Source: Natronoglomus mannanivorans
GTDB lineage: Archaea; Halobacteriota; Halobacteria; Halobacteriales; Natrialbaceae
Direction of reading: 5' to 3'
NCBI GenBank assembly: GCA_025517485.1
Contig: JAOPKB010000003.1
Coordinates: 1-64,000, forward strand
Length of the DNA stretch: 64,000 bases
Shown here: positions 17,782-26,636 of the stretch, in pieces
Numbering within the stretch: position 1 is the first letter of the stretch
Layout: every line of letters begins with the position of its first letter
Made by a program: the position numbers and the translations under genes
Notes under the pieces: model-generated
Databases searched by the model: none
Seen by the model: only the letters and a program-made list of their open reading frames with translations
What the model was told of the DNA's origin: nothing

Positions 17782-18036
17782 ATGATACCCCTCCCACAGC
17801 CGACTGCGAACGAGCACCGCCAGAAAACGGTCCGGTCGCAACTCGAGGAGATGGGTGATCGACTCGAGGCCAACGAGCGGCGGATCGTTCAGTTGGAGAA
17901 TACGTTACACGGTGTCGCCAGAGTGACCGGCGACATCACGATCACGTACCCCTGTCTCAAGTGTGATCGAAGCCTCCTGTTGATCCGGGACGGGATGCTG
18001 TACTGTCCCTGCTGTCACTACCGGCAGACGGTGTGA
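17782..18036 (+). CDS. coiled-coil plus zinc-ribbon small protein
   Basis: This 84-residue protein has a helical N-terminal half with heptad-like spacing (LEEMGDRLEANERRIVQLEN) and a C-terminal zinc ribbon built from YPCLKCDRSL and YCPCCHYRQ. The two CxxC pairs are about 22 residues apart, enough for one Zn site. Such small ribbon proteins often bind nucleic acid or partner proteins, but this one is not named. GTTTATC, 25-31 bases before the ATG, is a probable TATA box of a leaderless transcript. Confidence 0.75.
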   Translation: MIPLPQPTANEHRQKTVRSQLEEMGDRLEANERRIVQLENTLHGVARVTGDITITYPCLKCDRSLLLIRDGMLYCPCCHYRQTV

Positions 18037-18181
18037 GCCACCGTCGACGGAGCACAACAGCAACTCGTTTTCGATCGCAGTATCAGGATCGCGCTCAGTC
18101 GCAGCGCCAGAAGACGTCTGGGCCCCTCTCGTACTTTCGCACTCTCTCTGTTACGGCCGTAGTCGCTATCCCGGTGTCAGC

Positions 18182-19561
18182 TCACTCGAGGTCGTCGACG
18201 AGTTCGCTCGCGACACCGATGTACGTCTCGGGGGTCAGCGACCGGAGTTCGGCGCGAGTCTCGTCGCTGACGTCGAGTTCGTCGAAGAGTTCGCGGAAGT
18301 CCTCGAGGGCGACGCGACGCCCGCGCGTGAGTTTCTTCACCTGTTCGTAGGCGTCGTCTCGGCCCTCACGACGGAGGATCGTCTGGACGGCCTCGCCGAT
18401 GATCTCGGGGGTGGCGTTGAGTTCGTCGCGCATCACCTGCTCGTTGGGGACGACCTTCTCGAGGCCGTTTTGCGTTTTCGTGTAGCCGATCAGGCAGTGA
18501 GCGAACGCGGCGCCGACGTTCCGTTTGACCGTCGAATCGGAGAGGTCCCGCTGGAGTCGGGAGGTCGTCACGTAGTCCGCGAGAAATCCGAGGTCGGAGT
18601 TGGCCTTCGAGAGGTTCCCCTCGCTGTTCTCGAAGTCGATCGGATTGACCTTGTGGGGCATCGTCGAGGAGCCGGTCTCGCCGGCGACGGCCTCTTGACC
18701 CAAATAGCGGTCGGAGACGTAGAGCCAGACGTCGAGGTCGAGGTCCAACAGGACGTCGTTCGCGCCGCGGACGGCGTCGAACAGCGTCGCGAGGTCGTCA
18801 CAGGGGTTAACCTGCGTCGTGAGCGGCTCGAACCCGAGGCCGAGTTCGTCGACGAACTCGCGGGCGAACGTCTGCCAGTCGACGCCCGGGTAGGCGGCGA
18901 CGTGGGCGGCGTAGGTTCCGCTCGCGCCGCCGAGTTTGCCGCGCAACTCGTCGGTCGCCTCGCGTATTCGGCCCGTTGCGCGGCCGAGTCGGGCGGCGTA
19001 GACCGCCATCTCCTTGCCGAACGTGGTCGGGGTGGCAGGCTGGCCGTGGGTTCGGGCCAGCATCGGCAGGTCGCGGTGGTCGCGAGCCATCTCGGCTAAC
19101 GTGTTCCGAACCTCGTACAGCGACGGCAGGAGCACCTCGTCGATGGCGTCGCGGACGAGCAGCCGGTGGGCGAGGTTGTTCACGTCCTCGCTGGTGAGCC
19201 CGAAGTGGATCCACGGGGAGGCGTCGCTGCCCTCGGGGAGCCGGTGGCGGACGAAGTACTCCACCGCCTTCACGTCGTGGTTGGTCGCCTCGAACTCCTC
19301 GTGACCCTCGGTCTCGAGTTTCTTGACGAGTTCGGCGTCCTCCTCGGCGAAGCTCTCGTAGAGCCCCCGGATGTGGGTGCGCTCCTCGAGGTCGAGTTCC
19401 AGCGGCGTCGCCTCGAGGTCGGCGAGCGCGATCAGGTACTCGACTTCGACCTGCACTCGAGCGCGCATGAGCGCCGCTTCGCTGGCGTACGGCGACAGCG
19501 GTGCGGTTCGTGTTCCGTAGCGGCCGTCCAGCGGGGAGACGGCGTAGAGCGCATCAGTCAT
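18182..19561 (-). CDS. purB: adenylosuccinate lyase
   Basis: PurB acts twice in purine synthesis, cleaving SAICAR to AICAR and adenylosuccinate to AMP, each time releasing fumarate. The 459-residue protein begins YAVSPLDGRYGTRTAPLSP, carries the acid/base histidine region ARTHGQPATPTTFGKEMA and the superfamily signature SSTMPHKVNPIDFENSEGN on the flexible catalytic loop. Length is normal for the archaeal type. The ATG at 19561 matches the family start; the in-frame extension upstream is not conserved-looking. It is divergent from the purN-purH fusion, whose product uses AICAR, the lyase product, so the shared 167-base spacer may coordinate them. Confidence 0.96.
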   Translation of the reverse strand: MTDALYAVSPLDGRYGTRTAPLSPYASEAALMRARVQVEVEYLIALADLEATPLELDLEERTHIRGLYESFAEEDAELVKKLETEGHEEFEATNHDVKAVEYFVRHRLPEGSDASPWIHFGLTSEDVNNLAHRLLVRDAIDEVLLPSLYEVRNTLAEMARDHRDLPMLARTHGQPATPTTFGKEMAVYAARLGRATGRIREATDELRGKLGGASGTYAAHVAAYPGVDWQTFAREFVDELGLGFEPLTTQVNPCDDLATLFDAVRGANDVLLDLDLDVWLYVSDRYLGQEAVAGETGSSTMPHKVNPIDFENSEGNLSKANSDLGFLADYVTTSRLQRDLSDSTVKRNVGAAFAHCLIGYTKTQNGLEKVVPNEQVMRDELNATPEIIGEAVQTILRREGRDDAYEQVKKLTRGRRVALEDFRELFDELDVSDETRAELRSLTPETYIGVASELVDDLE

Positions 19562-19728
19562 GTGAAAGCGTGCCCCGTCGCTGTGCAAAAGCGTGTCGAA
19601 ACGTTGTGCCACGGGCGTGCATACACCTGCCGCCAGTCGGTGGATATACGATTTTCTAGTGCACGAACGTGTATAATCCCCTGCTCGAGACCGCAACCAC
19701 TTTCCCGTTCGCGGGTGGCAGTCCACAC

Positions 19729-21354
19729 ATGACGCGAATCGCCGGGATGGCCGGCAACCGAGGGCGTAACCTGTTGAACGTCGCCGACCGTGCGCCGGGG
19801 GGCGCACAAGTCACAGTGATACTGACAAACACCGAGGACGCACCCGTCCTCGAGGCCGCCGCCGAGCGCGGGATTCCGACCGAAGTCGTTCCACGTGAGG
19901 ACGGCGAGAGCAGAAGCGATCACGAGGAGCGCGTCCTCGCGGCGCTTTCCGACTACGAGTTCGATCTCGTCTGTCTGGACGGCTACATGCGCATCCTCTC
20001 GGAGACGTTCCTCGAGGCGGCCCCGACGACGCTCAACGTCCACCCGTCGCTACTGCCCGCGTTCCCCGGGATGGACGCCTGGGGCGACGCGCTCGAGGCG
20101 GGCGTCTCCGTCACGGGCTGTACCGTCCACGTCGTCACGGACGCGACCGACGACGACGGCGACGTCATCGAGAGCGAGGTCGACGCCGGACCGATCGTCA
20201 CGCAGGAGCCGGTGCCGATCTACGAGGGCGACGACGACGACGACCTCAAAGAACGCGTGCTCTACGAGGGCGAGTTCCGCGCGTACCCGCGTGCCGTGAA
20301 GTGGTTCGCCGAGGGTACCGTCGACGTCGACCTCGAGAGCGGCGAGGTGACCATCGAGGCCGACGGCGCCGACGAGGAAGGCGGCTTGCCGACGCGTCGA
20401 CTCGTCTCCGACGACCGGTACGACACGCTTCGCTACGGCGAGAACCCCCACCAGAACGCGGCAGTCTACATCGACAACACCTGCGAGGAAGCGAGCGTCG
20501 TCCACGCCGATCAGTTGAACGAGGGCGCGAAGGCGCTGTCGTACAACAACTACAACGACGCCGACGGCGCGCTCAATCTGATCAAGGAGTTCGACGAGCC
20601 CGCCGCCGCGGTGATCAAACACACCAATCCGGCGGGCTGTGCGACGGCGGACTCGCTTTCGGAAGCCTACGAGAAGGCCCTCTCGACGGATCCCATGAGC
20701 GCCTTCGGCGGCATCGTCGCACTGAACCGAGAGTGTGACGCCGCGACTGCCGAGCAGGTGATCGACTCGTTCAAGGAAGTCGTGGTCGCACCCGGCTACA
20801 CCGACGACGCCCTCGAGGTGCTGTTCGAGAAGGACAACCTGCGTGTGCTGGACGTCGGCGAACTCGGCGACGCGACCGAGCGCTTCACCGAGAAACCCAT
20901 CGTCGGTGGCCGACTCGTCCAGGAGCGAGACCGACAGTCGATCTCAGTAGAGGATCTCGAGGTCGTCACCGATCGGGAGCCGACCAACGAGCAACTCGAG
21001 ACGATGGTCTTCGCCTGGCAGACGCTCAAGCACGTCAAGTCCAACGGGATCCTCTTCGCGAAGGGAACCGAGACGGTCGGCGTCGGCATGGGACAGGTCT
21101 CCCGCGTGGACGCGGTTCGACTGGCGGCGATGAAGGCTGACGAACACGCCGAAGGAAAGAACGCCGAGGGTGCCGTGATGGCCTCGGACGCCTTCTTCCC
21201 GTTCCCGGACGGAATCGAGGAAGCCGCGGAGGCGGGTATCGAGGCCGTCGTCCAGCCCGGTGGATCGGTCAACGACGACGATGTCATCGCGGCCGCCGAG
21301 GAACACGATATCGCGATGGCGTTTACAGGTCAACGGTCGTTCCGACACGACTGA
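19729..21354 (+). CDS. purNH: bifunctional GAR transformylase / AICAR transformylase (PurN-PurH fusion)
   Basis: The first 190 or so residues are PurN, which formylates GAR: MRILSETFLEAAPTTLNVHP followed by SLLPAFPGMDAW gives the catalytic Asn and His, and GCTVHVVTDATDDDGDVI contains the catalytic Asp. From about residue 225 the protein is AICAR transformylase: LRYGENPHQNAAVY, KALSYNNYNDADGAL, the Lys-His pair in VIKHTNPAGCA, and AFTGQRSFRH at the end. The methylglyoxal-synthase-like IMP cyclohydrolase half of bacterial PurH is missing, so ring closure must be done elsewhere, as by archaeal PurO. This fusion is a haloarchaeal arrangement. It is divergent from purB. Confidence 0.93.
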   Translation: MTRIAGMAGNRGRNLLNVADRAPGGAQVTVILTNTEDAPVLEAAAERGIPTEVVPREDGESRSDHEERVLAALSDYEFDLVCLDGYMRILSETFLEAAPTTLNVHPSLLPAFPGMDAWGDALEAGVSVTGCTVHVVTDATDDDGDVIESEVDAGPIVTQEPVPIYEGDDDDDLKERVLYEGEFRAYPRAVKWFAEGTVDVDLESGEVTIEADGADEEGGLPTRRLVSDDRYDTLRYGENPHQNAAVYIDNTCEEASVVHADQLNEGAKALSYNNYNDADGALNLIKEFDEPAAAVIKHTNPAGCATADSLSEAYEKALSTDPMSAFGGIVALNRECDAATAEQVIDSFKEVVVAPGYTDDALEVLFEKDNLRVLDVGELGDATERFTEKPIVGGRLVQERDRQSISVEDLEVVTDREPTNEQLETMVFAWQTLKHVKSNGILFAKGTETVGVGMGQVSRVDAVRLAAMKADEHAEGKNAEGAVMASDAFFPFPDGIEEAAEAGIEAVVQPGGSVNDDDVIAAAEEHDIAMAFTGQRSFRHD

Positions 21355-21435
21355 CCGTCAGAACGGACGAGCACCGATACCGAACGCCCGTTCGTTTCCG
21401 GTCGCGCGTCGGCCGCCACGAGCCGGCAGGGATCG

Positions 21436-21801
21436 CTACGAACACGACGATTTCGGCGTGAGGTCACGCTCCGCTTCATCCTCGAGTCGCTCGAGATACC
21501 GCTCGAGTTCCTCGAACGCAGTATCCGGGACGATATCGCCGTTCCGGGGATCGTACTCGACGACGCCGTGGTCTGCGAGGCGTGGCAGATGGTTGTGAAC
21601 CAGCGAGACGACGACGCTGTCTCGAGCGTCCTCACTGACGGCGTCCCGTGTCGTGTCCTGTTCCAGTGCGGCGATTCGCCGTGCGAGTCGGTCGATCGTG
21701 ACTCGGTCACGGTCACGCAGCTGTGTGAGTAGATAGCGTCGCCGCCAGGAACTCAGGAGCCCACAGCACGTGTCCACGTCGAGAGAACGATCATCGGGCA
21801 T
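21436..21801 (-). CDS. winged-helix DNA-binding protein (haloarchaeal DUF7344-like)
   Basis: The 121-residue protein begins with helical CCGLLSSWRRRYLLTQLRDR, a pattern that starts many small haloarchaeal winged-helix regulators, then VTIDRLARRIAALE and VSLVHNHLPRLADHGVVEYD, the recognition helix and wing. The C-terminus is a charged helix and an unusual SSCS end with two cysteines counted near the termini. ATTATAA, 23-29 bases upstream of the start on the minus strand, is a good TATA box for a leaderless message. Target genes unknown. Confidence 0.8.
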   Translation of the reverse strand: MPDDRSLDVDTCCGLLSSWRRRYLLTQLRDRDRVTIDRLARRIAALEQDTTRDAVSEDARDSVVVSLVHNHLPRLADHGVVEYDPRNGDIVPDTAFEELERYLERLEDEAERDLTPKSSCS

Positions 21802-22106
21802 GGTACTCTAGTGTTCTACATGGATTATAACAATAGTTTCGCCTGACAACGCGAACCGAGTTCACAATTTGTATTCTGTGTCCCCAAAACCGGCTGTTTG
21901 ACGAGAAAAACGTCCCGTTCTGTCGGTCCTGTTGGGAACTGGAAACCGACGCTGGCGTCGCGTCGATACGAACGCGTTTTCGATAGGGAGAATGCGACGT
22001 CCCCAGAACGGGAAACGGAACCGAGCCGGAGAGACTCGAGCCGATGGCTCAAAGACTCGTTTCACCTTGGGGAGGGGCTATATCGTCCGCGCTGGATACG
22101 ATCAGT

Positions 22107-22844
22107 ATGAACCGACGACAGTTCCTCGCAGTATCGGGCATCGGCGTTGCAACCGCGATGGCAGGCTGTGTAGGGAGTGCGTTCGAAGACGAGTCGGAGC
22201 CGGAAGCACAGGGGTTGGCGGGAGACGAGTACGGCACGATCGAAGTCAGCGCGAGCGGACGTGCCGAGACGGATCCCGACCGGGCGATCGTCCACGTCGG
22301 CGTCGAGGCTCGAGGAGAGTCGGCCGACGATGTCCGATCCGAACTCGTCGAGGGTGCAGAGTCGCTGCGGGAGACCTTTGCGGAACTGGGTATTCCGGAG
22401 GACGACGTCCAGACGGCGAATTACCGGATCAACGAACGCCGACAGGAGACCGGCTTCGAGGGAGTGCACGCCTTCCGCGTCACGGTCGACGACGTCGACC
22501 GAGTCGGGGAGATCATCGACGCGTCGGTCGAGGCCGGCGCCGACACCGTCGGACGCGTGAACTTCACGCTGCAAGACGAGACCCGCGAGGCGCTCCGCGA
22601 CGAGGCCCTCGACGACGCGCTCGCGAACGCGGACGAGGAAGCAGACCACATCGCGGGCAACCGCGAGGTCGAGATCACCGCAACGCAATCGGTCTCGACG
22701 ACCGACGTCGACGTTCGGCCGGTACGGTACGACGCCGCTCACGAAGTCGCCGACGACGGTGCAGCGGGTCAGTCGACCGAGATCGACTCCGGCCCGGTGA
22801 CCGTCTCCGCGACGGTCACTGTGGTCTACCGGTTCGAGTACTGA
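22107..22844 (+). CDS. SIMPL-domain (DUF541) Tat lipoprotein
   Basis: The 245-residue protein opens with a Tat motif (MNRRQFLAVSG) and a lipobox AGC around residue 20, so it should be lipid-anchored on the outer face of the membrane. GTIEVSASGRAETDPDRA is the SIMPL-domain start, and VQTANYRINERRQ plus DDALANADEEADHIA are the usual later blocks. SIMPL proteins form oligomeric rings or cylinders in other organisms; the role in archaea is unclear. Codon usage matches the surroundings. Confidence 0.9.
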   Translation: MNRRQFLAVSGIGVATAMAGCVGSAFEDESEPEAQGLAGDEYGTIEVSASGRAETDPDRAIVHVGVEARGESADDVRSELVEGAESLRETFAELGIPEDDVQTANYRINERRQETGFEGVHAFRVTVDDVDRVGEIIDASVEAGADTVGRVNFTLQDETREALRDEALDDALANADEEADHIAGNREVEITATQSVSTTDVDVRPVRYDAAHEVADDGAAGQSTEIDSGPVTVSATVTVVYRFEY

Positions 22845-23000
22845 GACGCTAGCCGCGGCTGGTTTCCAACGTCGTACTCTGGATGCGGCCTCGAGACGAG
22901 TTCGTCACTCGAGACCGGGACTGGAATCGGGACCGTCGTCGAGAGTCACGACTCGAGCGTCGAGAATCGAGAGAAGTGGAAAACGAGGGAAACGAACCGC

Positions 23001-24077
23001 TCAGTCGTCTGCGACGACCGCTGGAGGTGTCTCGGCTGTGGCCAGTTCGAGGACGTCGTCGAAGAAGTCGAGCGTGTCCTCCGGACCGGGGTTGGCTTCG
23101 GGGTGGTACTGACGGGTGATGACGTCGTAGTCGGTGCCGTCGAGGCCCTCCGGCGTGTCGTCGTTGACGTTGATCTGCGTGACCTCGAGGTGGTCGCCAG
23201 GATCGGCGACGGTGTAGCCGTGGTTCTGTGTGGTCATGACGACCTGTCCGGACTCGAGGTCGAGGACGGGTTGGTTGACGCCGCGGTGACCGAAGGCCAT
23301 CTTCTCGGTGGTGCCACCGAGCGCGCGGGCGACGATCTGCTGGCCGAGACAGATACCGGCGACGGGCGTGTCCTCGACGAACTCGGAGACGAGGTCGACG
23401 GCCGCCTGGTAGTTGGCGGGGTCGCCGGGGCCGTTCGAGATGAAGAGGACGTCCGGGTCGACTGCGTCGACGTCCGCGGCGGTCGCGTCGTGTGGGAAGA
23501 CGTGGACGGTCGCGTCGCGAGCGACCAGCGAGTCGATGATCGATCCTTTCACACCACAGTCGACCAGCGCGACGGTCTCGCCGTCGTTGTCCGCACCGTG
23601 GGTGGTCGTTTCGGCGACGCTGACCTGCTCGCCGATCTCGGTGTGATCGCTCATCGCCTTGCAACGCTCGAGTTCTGCGAGCGCGTCGTCGGGCGTCGCG
23701 TTCTCGCCGACGGCGATTCCGCACTTCATCGCCCCTTCTTCGCGGACGTCGGTGACGACGTCTCGTGTGTCGAGGTGGTCGACTGCGGGGACGTCCTCGC
23801 TGTCGAGCCACTCGACGACGTCGTCGGTCAGTTCGCGAGCGATAACTGCTCGCGGGTGGATGCGGTCGGATTCGAACCGTTCTTCACGGACGCCGTAGTT
23901 ACCGATCAACGGATACGAGAAGGTTAGCACCTGTTCCTCGTAAGAGGGGTCGGTGAGACTCTCTTCGTAACCGGAGTACGCTGTTGTGAAAACCAGTTCG
24001 CCACGAGCCGTCCCCGGAGAACGACCACGTCCCTCGATCACGTGGCCACCTTCCAGTGCTACGTAGGCAGCTGTCAT
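23001..24077 (-). CDS. carA: carbamoyl-phosphate synthase small (glutaminase) subunit
   Basis: CarA hydrolyses glutamine and passes ammonia to CarB for carbamoyl phosphate, used in pyrimidine and arginine synthesis. The 358-residue protein has the N-terminal CPSase_sm domain (AYVALEGGHVIEGRG, GYEESLTDPSYEEQ) and the class I amidotransferase domain with the nucleophile in GICLGQQIVARALGG and the His-Glu pair in HPEANPGP. carB is not adjacent. The divergent neighbour is an Lrp/AsnC regulator, and a TATA-like CTTATAG on the minus strand about 25 bases upstream of the start suggests a leaderless transcript. Confidence 0.96.
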   Translation of the reverse strand: MTAAYVALEGGHVIEGRGRSPGTARGELVFTTAYSGYEESLTDPSYEEQVLTFSYPLIGNYGVREERFESDRIHPRAVIARELTDDVVEWLDSEDVPAVDHLDTRDVVTDVREEGAMKCGIAVGENATPDDALAELERCKAMSDHTEIGEQVSVAETTTHGADNDGETVALVDCGVKGSIIDSLVARDATVHVFPHDATAADVDAVDPDVLFISNGPGDPANYQAAVDLVSEFVEDTPVAGICLGQQIVARALGGTTEKMAFGHRGVNQPVLDLESGQVVMTTQNHGYTVADPGDHLEVTQINVNDDTPEGLDGTDYDVITRQYHPEANPGPEDTLDFFDDVLELATAETPPAVVADD

Positions 24078-24128
24078 TACGAGATACGTATTAGACCGAC
24101 CCCTATAAGTGTTGTCTTCGAAGCTGAG

Positions 24129-24143
24129 TTACGAAATTCGTAA
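24129..24143. promoter_or_regulatory. palindromic operator candidate between carA and the Lrp-type gene
   Basis: TTACGAAATTCGTAA is a perfect inverted repeat of two 7-base arms around one central base. It lies 37-51 bases before the Lrp/AsnC start, where it would overlap BRE/TATA, and 52-66 bases upstream of carA. AsnC-family regulators bind AT-centred palindromes of this size. A second short palindrome, ATACGTAT at 24084-24091, sits next to the carA start. Autoregulation and carA control are inference. Confidence 0.6.
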
Positions 24144-24179
24144 TCATCAAGTGCGAGTCACGCGAAGTGTCCGATCTCT

Positions 24180-24593
24180 ATGGACGATCTGGACCGGCGC
24201 ATCCTCAACAGCCTCCGACGAGACGCCCGCACGCCCTACACCGAGATCGCAGACGAGGTCGGGACGAGCGAGGGGACGGTGCGAAATCGTGTCGAGCGAA
24301 TGATCGACGACGGCGTCATCGAACGTTTCACCGTGACGACCCGGACGGGGAACGTGAAGGCGATGCTCGAGATCAGCGTCGCGGTCGACGTCGATACGGC
24401 TAGCGTCTCCGAGCGGATGGCCGAGTGGGAGGAAGTCGACTTCGTCTGGCAGGTCTCGGGCGAGCAGGACATCGTCCTCGTGGTCGACGCCGCAGACACG
24501 CGCAGTGTCAACGACCTCATCACGCAGGCGCGCGAGCAAGAGGAGGTCGTCAGTACGAAGACGCGGCTGATTTTGGACGAGCAACTCGGCTGA
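24180..24593 (+). CDS. Lrp/AsnC-family transcriptional regulator
   Basis: The 137-residue protein has the classic two-part form. Residues 1-55 are the helix-turn-helix (MDDLDRRILNSLRRDARTPY, then IADEVGTSEGTVRNRVERM). Residues about 60-137 are the RAM ligand-binding domain with VDFVWQVSGEQDIVLVVDA. These proteins sense amino acids and assemble as octamers. Its place opposite carA, which consumes glutamine, suggests amino-acid-dependent control, and the palindrome in the shared spacer is a likely binding site. The ligand is not readable. Confidence 0.93.
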   Translation: MDDLDRRILNSLRRDARTPYTEIADEVGTSEGTVRNRVERMIDDGVIERFTVTTRTGNVKAMLEISVAVDVDTASVSERMAEWEEVDFVWQVSGEQDIVLVVDAADTRSVNDLITQAREQEEVVSTKTRLILDEQLG

Positions 24594-24663
24594 CCGAACG
24601 CGACGCGAGACGCGGTTTCGAGTTTCGAAACGGGTTTCGAGGCGGATTCTCGAGGAAGGCGGT

Positions 24664-25404
24664 TCAGGAGTCGCGGTTGTCGGCGTCCGACTCACCGGGT
24701 GGCTCACCGATCCCGGGCGTCGGTTTGCCGAGGATGTCCTCCGGGTGTTTGCGTCGGTGGATCTCTCGATAGCCCCGGCGCAACGCCTGATCGAACCGGC
24801 CGTCAACGACGCGGGCCTCGACGCGGTCGTCCCGAATCGCCTCGACGACCGACTCGGGCGTGAGTTCCTCGGCGTCGATCAGCGTGTACGCCCGTCCCGC
24901 CTCGAAGGGATAGTGGGCGTCGCTGCCGCCGACCAGCGGCAGCCCGCGCTTGTCGGCGATCTCCGCGACGAGCGGGCGGGTTCGAGGGTGTTTTCCGTTG
25001 ATCTCGATCGCGTCGACCGCGAGGTCTTCGAGTTCGGTGATCGTGCTGTTCCGAAACGGGTGGGCGACAATGGCGACGCAGTCGCGGTCGTGAGCGAGGT
25101 CGACGGCCTCGGCGGGCGTGAGTTCGCCCGGTTCCGTCTCGGCCGGCGGATCGGGGCCGACGACGAGCAGGTGCCCACGCGTGGTCGTGACCTCGATCCC
25201 GGGGAGGACGGTCACGACCGACGACGAGAACGGGGTGTAGTAGTCGTGGTTCGTCGTCGCGAACCCGTGAAGGCCGCGCCGGCCGGTTACCCACGCCAGT
25301 AGGCGGACACCGATCGGGTCGAATCGATCGCCGAGCGAGCGATGGCCGTGGAAGAAGCGCGTATGCGCGTGGAGATCGACAGCGTACACACCCTGTGTGA
25401 GCAC
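24664..25404 (-). CDS. PHP-domain metal-dependent phosphoesterase
   Basis: The 246-residue protein has the PHP-fold metal motifs: YAVDLHAHTRFFHG at the start, TNHDYYTP, VTTTRGHLLVVGP, IVAHPFRNS and GSDAHYPFEAG with the terminal Asp-His pair. The family hydrolyses phosphate esters such as histidinol phosphate, nucleoside phosphates or oligonucleotides. The start is a GTG giving VLTQGVYAVDLHAHT. It is divergent from the lipid-kinase gene 38 bases away. Confidence 0.88.
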   Translation of the reverse strand: MLTQGVYAVDLHAHTRFFHGHRSLGDRFDPIGVRLLAWVTGRRGLHGFATTNHDYYTPFSSSVVTVLPGIEVTTTRGHLLVVGPDPPAETEPGELTPAEAVDLAHDRDCVAIVAHPFRNSTITELEDLAVDAIEINGKHPRTRPLVAEIADKRGLPLVGGSDAHYPFEAGRAYTLIDAEELTPESVVEAIRDDRVEARVVDGRFDQALRRGYREIHRRKHPEDILGKPTPGIGEPPGESDADNRDS

Positions 25405-25442
25405 GGCCGGCGCTTTTGCTCTTGCCCCTCGTACGCAGGATC

Positions 25443-26270
25443 ATGGTTCGAACGGACGGTGGAGAACGTCGCGTCCTCGTGCTCAATCCGACCAGCGGAA
25501 GCGAGGACCACGTCGACCGGGTGGTCGAACTCGCAGGCGACCACGGATTCGACGTCCGGACGACCGATCACGAGGGCCACGCCCAGGAAATCGTCTCCGA
25601 GGCCGGGATGGAGGCCGACCTCGTCGCCGCAGCGGGCGGTGACGGCACCGTCAACGAGGTCGTCAACGGACTCGTCGCCGCCGACAGACTCGAGGAGACG
25701 ACCCTCGGCGTAGTCCCGACAGGTACGGGAAACAACTTCGCATCGAACGTCGGAATCGACGGCCTCGAGCACGCCTTCGAGGTGATGGCGACCGGCGAAC
25801 GGCGGGCGATCGACGTCGGACTGACGAACGAACGGACGTTCGTCAACTCCTGTGTCAGCGGGATCACCGCCGAAGCCAGCGGTGCGACCAGTTCCTCGAA
25901 CAAGGGCCAGTTCGGCGTGCTCGCGTACGTGATGAGTACGATCGACACGGTTACGGACTTCGACCCGATCCCGCTGTGTGTCGAGATGGGTGGAGATGGG
26001 GACGAGGAAGACGACCGGTGGGAGGGCGAAGCGATGTTCGTTCTCGTGGGCAACTGTCGTCGGTTTACGACCGCGCGTCGCGCGCAGGCGAACGTCGAGG
26101 ACGGCCGTTTCGAGGTGACGATCGTCGAACACGCGCCGACCGCAGATCTCGTCGGAGAGGCCGCTCTGAAGCGAGTACTAGGTCGGCGGTCGAACGCCGA
26201 GACAGCGTCCGAGACTGGAGCCGAATCTGGACCCGCGAACGCCAGCTCGGATCACATCGTCCAGCGCTGA
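25443..26270 (+). CDS. diacylglycerol/lipid kinase family protein, truncated by an in-frame stop
   Basis: The frame encodes the N-terminal three quarters of a DgkB/YegS-type lipid kinase: VLVLNPTSGS, then the nucleotide-binding AAGGDGTVNEVVNG and VPTGTGNNFA, then the beta-sandwich part with FVNSCVSGITAEAS. It stops at a TGA (26268-26270) after DHIVQR. In the same frame, directly beyond the stop, the family's C-terminal sequence continues (THRDGDPVEYSLDGEML and on to 26519). The LDGE motif there supplies catalytic acidic residues in characterised relatives, so the 275-residue product is probably inactive unless the stop is bypassed or is a sequencing error. Confidence 0.8.
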   Translation: MVRTDGGERRVLVLNPTSGSEDHVDRVVELAGDHGFDVRTTDHEGHAQEIVSEAGMEADLVAAAGGDGTVNEVVNGLVAADRLEETTLGVVPTGTGNNFASNVGIDGLEHAFEVMATGERRAIDVGLTNERTFVNSCVSGITAEASGATSSSNKGQFGVLAYVMSTIDTVTDFDPIPLCVEMGGDGDEEDDRWEGEAMFVLVGNCRRFTTARRAQANVEDGRFEVTIVEHAPTADLVGEAALKRVLGRRSNAETASETGAESGPANASSDHIVQR

Positions 26271-26519
26271 ACTCCCTCACTATCCGTCACACATCGCGAC
26301 GGCGATCCGGTCGAGTACAGTCTCGACGGAGAGATGTTGACAGCTGATCGACTCACCATGCGGACACGACAGCGGGTCCTCACCGTGGCCGTCGGAGAGG
26401 GGTACCGCCCGGACCCCGATCGGGATTCGGGAGCCGATCGTGAGCGGTCTCGGTTGACTGGGGCGAAAGCGACCACGGAGTCCGACTCAGATCCGACTAC
26501 GAACGGGCAAAACCACTGA
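26271..26519 (+). pseudogene. C-terminal remainder of the lipid kinase beyond the in-frame TGA
   Basis: Translation in the frame of the preceding kinase gives TPSLSVTHRDGDPVEYSL followed by DGEMLTADRLTMRTRQRV and a low-complexity acidic tail ending at 26519. SLDGE and the VLTVAVGEGY strand match the C-terminus of the diacylglycerol kinase family. The codon at the break, TGA, is one transition from CGA (Arg). An ATG at 26334 could restart translation, but the fragment would lack the nucleotide-binding domain. Confidence 0.75.
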
Positions 26520-26636
26520 CGACAGGACAGACCCGATCGCTCGACGGTCACGTGACGACGGGTCGATAACGGGAGGAACGGAGACGATTGTTCCGGAGTC
26601 GATACTGGTTTGAAGGGCCTGTTCGATTGTCATGCT

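Noticed and set aside
26268..26270. Selenocysteine or pyrrolysine readthrough at the TGA in the lipid kinase
   Set aside because: Haloarchaea are not known to use either at TGA/TAG, the expected residue is not catalytic, and no SECIS-like structure was evident. A nonsense change or sequence error is simpler.
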